DNA of 64,000 nt, from NCBI RefSeq assembly GCF_010747415.1, contig NZ_JAAGNZ010000001.1, positions 2,232,001 through 2,296,000 on the forward strand, in the 5' to 3' direction. Positions 59,121 through 64,000 of the stretch are shown here, one piece after another (the stretch's first letter is position 1; each line of letters begins with the position of its first letter). Below the pieces are notes generated by a model. That model was not told the DNA's origin. It searched no databases and worked only from the letters and a program-made list of their open reading frames with translations. The stretch comes from Spirosoma agri (GTDB taxonomy: Bacteria > Bacteroidota > Bacteroidia > Cytophagales > Spirosomataceae). Made by a program: the position numbers and the translations under genes.

Positions 59121-62100
59121 CTAATTCGTTCGCAGCAGTTTCAGCTGCTGACCCTGGGTAGGCGTACTCACCTGTAAGAGTAAAATCCCGGTACTAGCGC
59201 CCAGTGGCAAGCTGACCCGCTCTACAGCACCCGCCTGCTCGATCCGTTGCGTATGGGCCGACTTGCCCTGCAGATCCACCAGGTTGAGCTGCACCGGTTG
59301 ACCCGCTGCTCCGCTGATCTCCACCTCGGCGGTGTTGCCGGCTACGGGGTTACCCAGTACACGAACGGTTAGACCCGCACCCACTTCACCACTGCCCACC
59401 CGGGCCGCCGGGTTACACACGGCCAGCCAGTTATACCGATACGTGCTCACCGTTGCTCCCTGCTGGGCGCTGAGCGTAATGGTCGGGTTATCGGTGTATA
59501 GGTTCAGACTATACGGACCCGGACTTGTCGTGGCTACCAGTTCGTTGACCACCGAGAAGCTGATGGGCGTTCCATTCACCCCAGCGTATTGGGGCGTAAA
59601 GGTCAGCCTCCGCTCACCCGCACTGAGCACCTGACAACTCACCGTCGAGACGCCCACGATGGCAAAACCCGAAGGGGGAGTCACCGGCATGGGATTCACC
59701 GTCAACTGGAAGCTCGTACTCACTTGCAGACCACCGGGGTCCAAAGCCGTCACGCTCACCGCCGATACGCCCGTTTGCGAAGGAGCACCGCTGATCACCG
59801 AACCATTCAACGTCAAACCTGCCGGCAAACCCGACGCCTGGAAGGTTAACGCCTGTCCATCAGGATCAGAAAAATAAGTGGTGAGTTGCAATTGATACCC
59901 CTGTCCCACCAAAATGGTCTGCGAGGGGATACCCGTGGTAGTCGGCGGCTGGTTGGGGCTGGTGCCGCTCTGGCAGGAAGCCAGCCAGTTGTAGGCAAAA
60001 CGCGCTTCCCCGTTACCCGCTTGAGTCGCCACCAGGGTGATCACCGGGTTATCGGTATACAAGCGCAGCGAGTAGGGAGCCGGCGCCGTGGTAGCCGCTA
60101 ATTCATTGACCACGGCAAAGCTAATGGGGCTATTAGTTTGTCCCGCGTACTGAGGGGTGAACTGCACCTGATAGCCGCCTTTAGCCTCGTCTATCAACTG
60201 GCAGTTGACCATACTCACCCCCGTGATGGCGTAGCCACCGGGGCGGATCTGCACGCTCAGCGGAACCGACGAGATACTGGTGCAGCCATTCAGCGAACAA
60301 CTCGCCGAGAGCGTATAGTTGCCCGGCTGGGATAGGGTGTAGGTGTTGCCGTTAGCCTGCCCCGATCCGCCTAAGGCCGTCCAGTTAATAGTCCCTCCCG
60401 TGCAGCCATTGGCCGTGACGGTGATGGGCTGGTTGGTAGTGGTCGTGGCTGGACTAGCGGACAGGGTCGGGGCGGTAGGGGCATCCGTCGTGCCGCTGAT
60501 CGTTGCCATCGCCATCGCCATACAGCCGTTGGCGCTGGTTACGCTCACCGAGTAGGTCCCGGCCACGCTCACCGAAATGCTGGGCGTGGTTTGGCCCGTG
60601 CTCCAGGTCAGACTGCTGGCCATCGTGTTGGCCGTAAGAGTTACACGGGGTACATCACAGGTGAGCGTGGCCGTGGTAGGGGTAATCGTCACTGTGGGCT
60701 GGCTGTTGTCCTGACTGACCACGACACTCGCCGTATTGGTGCACCCCGTAACCGCGTTGGTTACCGTCACCGAGTAGGTACCCGCCACGTTCACCGTGGC
60801 CGTGTTGCCATTGCCCGCTTGAGTAGCTCCAGTACTAAAGCGGTAGCTCAGCCCATCACCCGCGTTGGCCGTTAGCGTTACGCTGGTCACTGCGCAGTTC
60901 AGCCCGCCACTGGCCACCAGCGTAGCCGGTGGGACATCCTGCGCGGATTCGATGCGTACCGCGTTACTGGTGCCCAAGCAACCGTTGCTGCCCATGGCTG
61001 TTACTGAATAGGTACCGGCCACATTCACCGTGATACTCGGTGTGGTCTGCCCACTGCTCCAGCGCAGGGTCTGAGCGCTGGTATTGGCCGTCAGCGTCAG
61101 GCTGGGACTCGCACAAGTCAGCGTACCGCTGGTGGGACTGATCGATACCGTCGGGGCCGTCTGATCCCCGGTGACGGTGGTGCTGGCCACCGATGAACAG
61201 CCATTGCCCGCCAGCACCGTCACCGAATAGACACCCGCCGTGGTGACCGTGGCCTGATTGGTGGTGCCGATGGACGTGGCTCCGTCGCTGAACCTATATG
61301 ATTGCCCCCCGGGGCTAGCCGTCAACGTCACGCTAGTCACGTTGCAACTTAAGGGCCCACTGCTGGCCAGGCTAGCCGACGGAGCTGCATTGTCCTGGCT
61401 GATGGTGATACTGGCGGTGCTGGTGCAGCCCGTGGCGGTGCTGGTTGCCGTCACCGAGTACACCCCGGCCTGGGTCACCGTAGCCCGGTTGCCACTTTGG
61501 GAGGCCACGGTGGGACTGAAGCGGTAGGTGTCCCCGTCCGAGGCCGTCAGCGTCAGGGTGGGCTGGGAGCAAGTGAGCGTGGTCGAGGGGCTGGCTGATA
61601 GGGTAGCCGTAACGACAACTGTATTGCTGGTCACGCTGGTGGTCGTGGTGCTGGTGCAGCCGTTCAAACTGGCCGTGACGGTGTAGGTGCCCGGACTGTT
61701 CACGCTGGCCGTATTGCCACTACTGGTGATGGGGCCACTGGGTCCTCTAAAGGCGTAGGTAGAGCCACTAGTGCCGCTGGCCGTTAGGGTGACGCTGGTC
61801 ATAGCGCAGGTCAGGGGGCCGTTGTTGCTCAGGTTAACAGTCGGTGGTGGGTTGACCGTCAGATTAAAGGCCGTGGAGGTTAAGCTGTTGCAGGCACCGG
61901 TAACGACCGCCACGTAGCTGCCCGAATTCGCCGTGGTCGTGTTCGGCAGGGTGAGCGTGGCCGAAGTTTGTCCGCTCACCACACCCCCGTTTCGATACCA
62001 CTGGTAGCCACTGACCGTGCCGCTGGTACGCACAAAGGTACTCACGCTGGCGCCCGCACAGACGCTGGAGCTGCTGGCGGGCTGCTGCGTGATGGCCACC

Positions 62101-63176
62101 GGAACTCCGGTCGCAAACCGCGTAACTCTTGAGTATTCGGTTACGTATAGATTACCCGCTGCATCAAGAAACAAACCTTCCGGATAGTCAAGGCCTCCTG
62201 CCACAACCGTGCCATTCGTGGCGGAGGTGGAGTTGGCAGGGAACTTAATGATCCGGCTATTAATCCTATCGGCAACATAAATATTGCCCGACCCATCGAC
62301 CAATACATCATATTGAAACCTAAACTGATTTAGGCCATTGCCTATGCCGTTTCCCCCCGCGACGATAGTGCCATTAGTCGCTGAGGTAGAATTGGGGGGG
62401 AACTTGATGATCCGGCTATTAAACTCATCACTGACATAGATGGCGCCGGCTGCATCGACAAATAAACCATCAGAAGTGTCAATCTGATTCAAGCCAGAGC
62501 CAGCCCCATTGCCCCCGGCCACAACCGTGCCCGAAGTAGCCGAGGTGGAATTGGAGGGAAACTTGATGATCCGACTGTTACCGTTATCGTCCACATACAG
62601 ATTGCCGCTAGCATCCATGGCAATCGTGGTGGGACTCCTCAGTTGGTTCAAGCCAGAGCCAGACTCATTGCCCCCGGCTGCGACCGTAGGCAGGGTAGCC
62701 GAAGTAAAGTTGGGGGGGAACTTGAGCACCCGGTGGTTGCCATAATCCGTCACGTAGAGATAACCCGCTGCGTCGAAGACAAGGCCCTGGGGTTGGCTGA
62801 ATTGATTCAAGCCACTACCCCTGCCATTTCCCCCCGCCACGGTTACGCCCTGCGTACTGCCCGGCGTAAATTTTTGCACCCGGTCGTTCTGGAGATCACT
62901 GACGTAGAGGTTGCCCGCCCCGTCGAGTACGACATTATAGGGCTCGTTGAGCTGGTTAGGCGCACTGCCAGTGCCATTCCCCCCGGCCACGATGGTACCG
63001 TTGGGGCAGAACTGAGCTGTTGCCGTAAGGCTCCAACCTAGCCAGGCCACCAGCAGCCAACGTAGTGGAGGCAAGCAGAGCAAGCTCTGACTGAAATACC
63101 GGAACGAACCGGCTGTTTGCGGGCCAGAGACGGATACCGGACGAATGAAATTGATGAATAGGTAGTACTGTTTCAT
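59121..63176 (-). CDS. Large secreted NHL-repeat and Ig-like protein with T9SS sorting domain
   Basis: A 1351-aa exported protein. After a signal region (LLVAWLGWSLTATAQF, about residue 55) come five to six NHL-type propeller repeats (GNLYVSDLQNDRVQKF, then GYLYVTDYGNHRVLKF and others, about 60-360). Next is an Ig-like domain (about 365-450) and about eight Ser/Thr-rich 'TYSVT...GC' modules (about 450-970). Two paired SPRP-like and putative-Ig regions follow (GLPAGLTLNGSVISGAPSQT). A C-terminal T9SS type A sorting domain (about 1270-1351, VRVLGNPVAGNTAEVEISGA) completes it. It is a surface or secreted adhesin-like protein of a gliding-type Bacteroidota. Confidence 0.88.
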   Translation of the reverse strand: MKQYYLFINFIRPVSVSGPQTAGSFRYFSQSLLCLPPLRWLLVAWLGWSLTATAQFCPNGTIVAGGNGTGSAPNQLNEPYNVVLDGAGNLYVSDLQNDRVQKFTPGSTQGVTVAGGNGRGSGLNQFSQPQGLVFDAAGYLYVTDYGNHRVLKFPPNFTSATLPTVAAGGNESGSGLNQLRSPTTIAMDASGNLYVDDNGNSRIIKFPSNSTSATSGTVVAGGNGAGSGLNQIDTSDGLFVDAAGAIYVSDEFNSRIIKFPPNSTSATNGTIVAGGNGIGNGLNQFRFQYDVLVDGSGNIYVADRINSRIIKFPANSTSATNGTVVAGGLDYPEGLFLDAAGNLYVTEYSRVTRFATGVPVAITQQPASSSSVCAGASVSTFVRTSGTVSGYQWYRNGGVVSGQTSATLTLPNTTTANSGSYVAVVTGACNSLTSTAFNLTVNPPPTVNLSNNGPLTCAMTSVTLTASGTSGSTYAFRGPSGPITSSGNTASVNSPGTYTVTASLNGCTSTTTTSVTSNTVVVTATLSASPSTTLTCSQPTLTLTASDGDTYRFSPTVASQSGNRATVTQAGVYSVTATSTATGCTSTASITISQDNAAPSASLASSGPLSCNVTSVTLTASPGGQSYRFSDGATSIGTTNQATVTTAGVYSVTVLAGNGCSSVASTTVTGDQTAPTVSISPTSGTLTCASPSLTLTANTSAQTLRWSSGQTTPSITVNVAGTYSVTAMGSNGCLGTSNAVRIESAQDVPPATLVASGGLNCAVTSVTLTANAGDGLSYRFSTGATQAGNGNTATVNVAGTYSVTVTNAVTGCTNTASVVVSQDNSQPTVTITPTTATLTCDVPRVTLTANTMASSLTWSTGQTTPSISVSVAGTYSVSVTSANGCMAMAMATISGTTDAPTAPTLSASPATTTTNQPITVTANGCTGGTINWTALGGSGQANGNTYTLSQPGNYTLSASCSLNGCTSISSVPLSVQIRPGGYAITGVSMVNCQLIDEAKGGYQVQFTPQYAGQTNSPISFAVVNELAATTAPAPYSLRLYTDNPVITLVATQAGNGEARFAYNWLASCQSGTSPNQPPTTTGIPSQTILVGQGYQLQLTTYFSDPDGQALTFQASGLPAGLTLNGSVISGAPSQTGVSAVSVTALDPGGLQVSTSFQLTVNPMPVTPPSGFAIVGVSTVSCQVLSAGERRLTFTPQYAGVNGTPISFSVVNELVATTSPGPYSLNLYTDNPTITLSAQQGATVSTYRYNWLAVCNPAARVGSGEVGAGLTVRVLGNPVAGNTAEVEISGAAGQPVQLNLVDLQGKSAHTQRIEQAGAVERVSLPLGASTGILLLQVSTPTQGQQLKLLRTN

Positions 63177-63346
63177 AACGATTGGGGTTAGCCGGACTAT
63201 TGGGTTAGCAAGACGGAAGATCCGCCCTAATGGTATAGCGCAAACCTAGCCGTTCTTTGCCCTCAAAGTCTATCACTATTGTTGCATTGTTAGTACAAAT
63301 GTTGCATTTTCATTGGGCGTTAGCCTTAACCCATACTTTTCACGCT

Positions 63347-64000
63347 GTGTGCCGCTCTAACTGTGTTTTTTGTTACTGCCAACTGGGGGTACTGCTTCTG
63401 TTGGCGAACCTGATTCCGGCTGGACTGCGCGCCCAGCAGCTTATGCTCCCCCCGGCGCTGCGGCAGCTCACAGAGCCCTCCGGCGTAGCGCTCAATTTAA
63501 TGGCGTGGTACATGACCGAAGACCAGCATGGTTCGGTCTGGCTGGCTACTGCCAACGGCCTGATTCGGTATGACGGTCATCAGCCGCGGGCGCTTCATGC
63601 CCCCGGGTATTCGCAGGATGATAGTTACGGACGGCCCGTGCTAACCCCCGACGGACGCCTTTGGGCCCGGCAAGCCTACGGCAACAAGCGTAACAAGCTG
63701 GTGTACGTGGAGACGACCGGCACGCACATCGTTCGGGTGGCCGATACCACTCGACTGGCCCGTGAGTTTCTGACCAAATTCGGTATCAGTCGACTGTACG
63801 TTGATCGGCGGGGGCAGCTTTGGATTAGCCTGCCGGAAAACGGGTTGTTGCGGGTGAATCCGCGAACGCTGGCCGCTGACCACGTACTGACCGACAAGCT
63901 GACCATCAATGATTTGAGCGAAGGACCCGATGGCCGATTCTGGTTAGCCACCGAACGGGGGCTATACACGTTTGACCCTCAGACGCGTCAGACCCGGCGC
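63347..64000 (+). CDS. Two-component-regulator propeller protein, cut by the window end
   Basis: An open frame running past base 64000. From GTG 63347 it begins with a hydrophobic signal-like region (LGVLLLLANLIPAGLRAQQ), then propeller blades: MTEDQHGSVWLATANGLIRY, LYVDRRGQLWISLPENGLLR, EGPDGRFWLATERGLYTFDP. The 'G.LWIgT..GL.ryd' blades mark the periplasmic sensor part of hybrid two-component or LuxR-type regulators of Bacteroidota. The output domain lies outside the window. It is divergent from the NHL/Ig gene across 170 bases with two GTTGCATT repeats (63272, 63300). The start codon is uncertain. Confidence 0.7.
   Translation, partial: MCRSNCVFCYCQLGVLLLLANLIPAGLRAQQLMLPPALRQLTEPSGVALNLMAWYMTEDQHGSVWLATANGLIRYDGHQPRALHAPGYSQDDSYGRPVLTPDGRLWARQAYGNKRNKLVYVETTGTHIVRVADTTRLAREFLTKFGISRLYVDRRGQLWISLPENGLLRVNPRTLAADHVLTDKLTINDLSEGPDGRFWLATERGLYTFDPQTRQTRR

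Noticed and set aside
59332..63041. Plus-strand frames opposite the NHL/Ig protein
   Set aside because: Shadow frames of the GC-rich repetitive gene; no starts, motifs or spacing support them.

Overview
The window looks like a chromosomal segment of a Bacteroidota bacterium, most likely a Cytophagales member of the Spirosoma type. Supporting evidence: a tmRNA tag ending GEYNYAMAA, a T9SS-sorted NHL/Ig adhesin-like protein, a two-component-regulator propeller protein, an SdpR/SdpI pair, an arsenosugar-type glycosyltransferase, and genes mostly lacking Shine-Dalgarno sites. The genus is inference; no marker gene here settles it.

Layout. 1-9.4 kb is host: a DEAD-box RNA helicase, HMG-CoA reductase, a GT2 glycosyltransferase, a PQQ dehydrogenase with an inserted cytochrome c domain, the SdpR-SdpI pair with a duplicated operator, a secreted alpha/beta hydrolase and an unknown protein. 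At 9419-9790 lies the tmRNA gene ssrA. A complete-looking tailed prophage (about 45.2 kb, 9771-54985) is integrated in its 3' end, bounded by a 23-bp direct repeat (attL 9771-9793, attR 54963-54985). 55-64 kb is host or older mobile DNA: an AT-rich broken gene, gene remnants, small membrane proteins, a 1351-aa T9SS protein and the start of a propeller sensor.

Prophage organisation. The tyrosine integrase (attL side) and the XRE repressor (attR side) are on the plus strand; nearly everything else is one long minus-strand programme read from 53.7 kb to 11.7 kb. In transcription order: small early genes; a DUF3987 replication protein followed by a cluster of 14 GTTGAC/GTCAAC motifs (possible origin or operator); a fibre-like protein; S49 prohead protease, scaffold, major capsid and tail-tube-like genes; an accessory region (S41 protease, ParB-like protein, glycosyltransferase, lipoprotein, unknown membrane protein, methylase-like protein, SymE-like toxin, RarA-C-like protein, two divergent AbiGi-like defence genes); small and large terminase, portal, DUF6712-like protein; a lysis cassette; then tail genes with a 1794-aa tape measure protein.

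Main points of interest: a lysis gene with a second, lipoprotein-like gene embedded in another frame; two accessory cassettes stacked in tandem through duplicated flanking gene ends; tandem AbiGi-like genes without an AbiGii partner; a probable phage DNA-modification pair (ParB + TAGT-like glycosyltransferase); an exactly 11-bp-periodic repeat array plus a second 11-bp-phased set beside attL; a 66-bp perfect palindrome in the host flank; and a host gene interrupted by a single in-frame stop. All functional calls rest on reading motifs by eye; no database search was possible.
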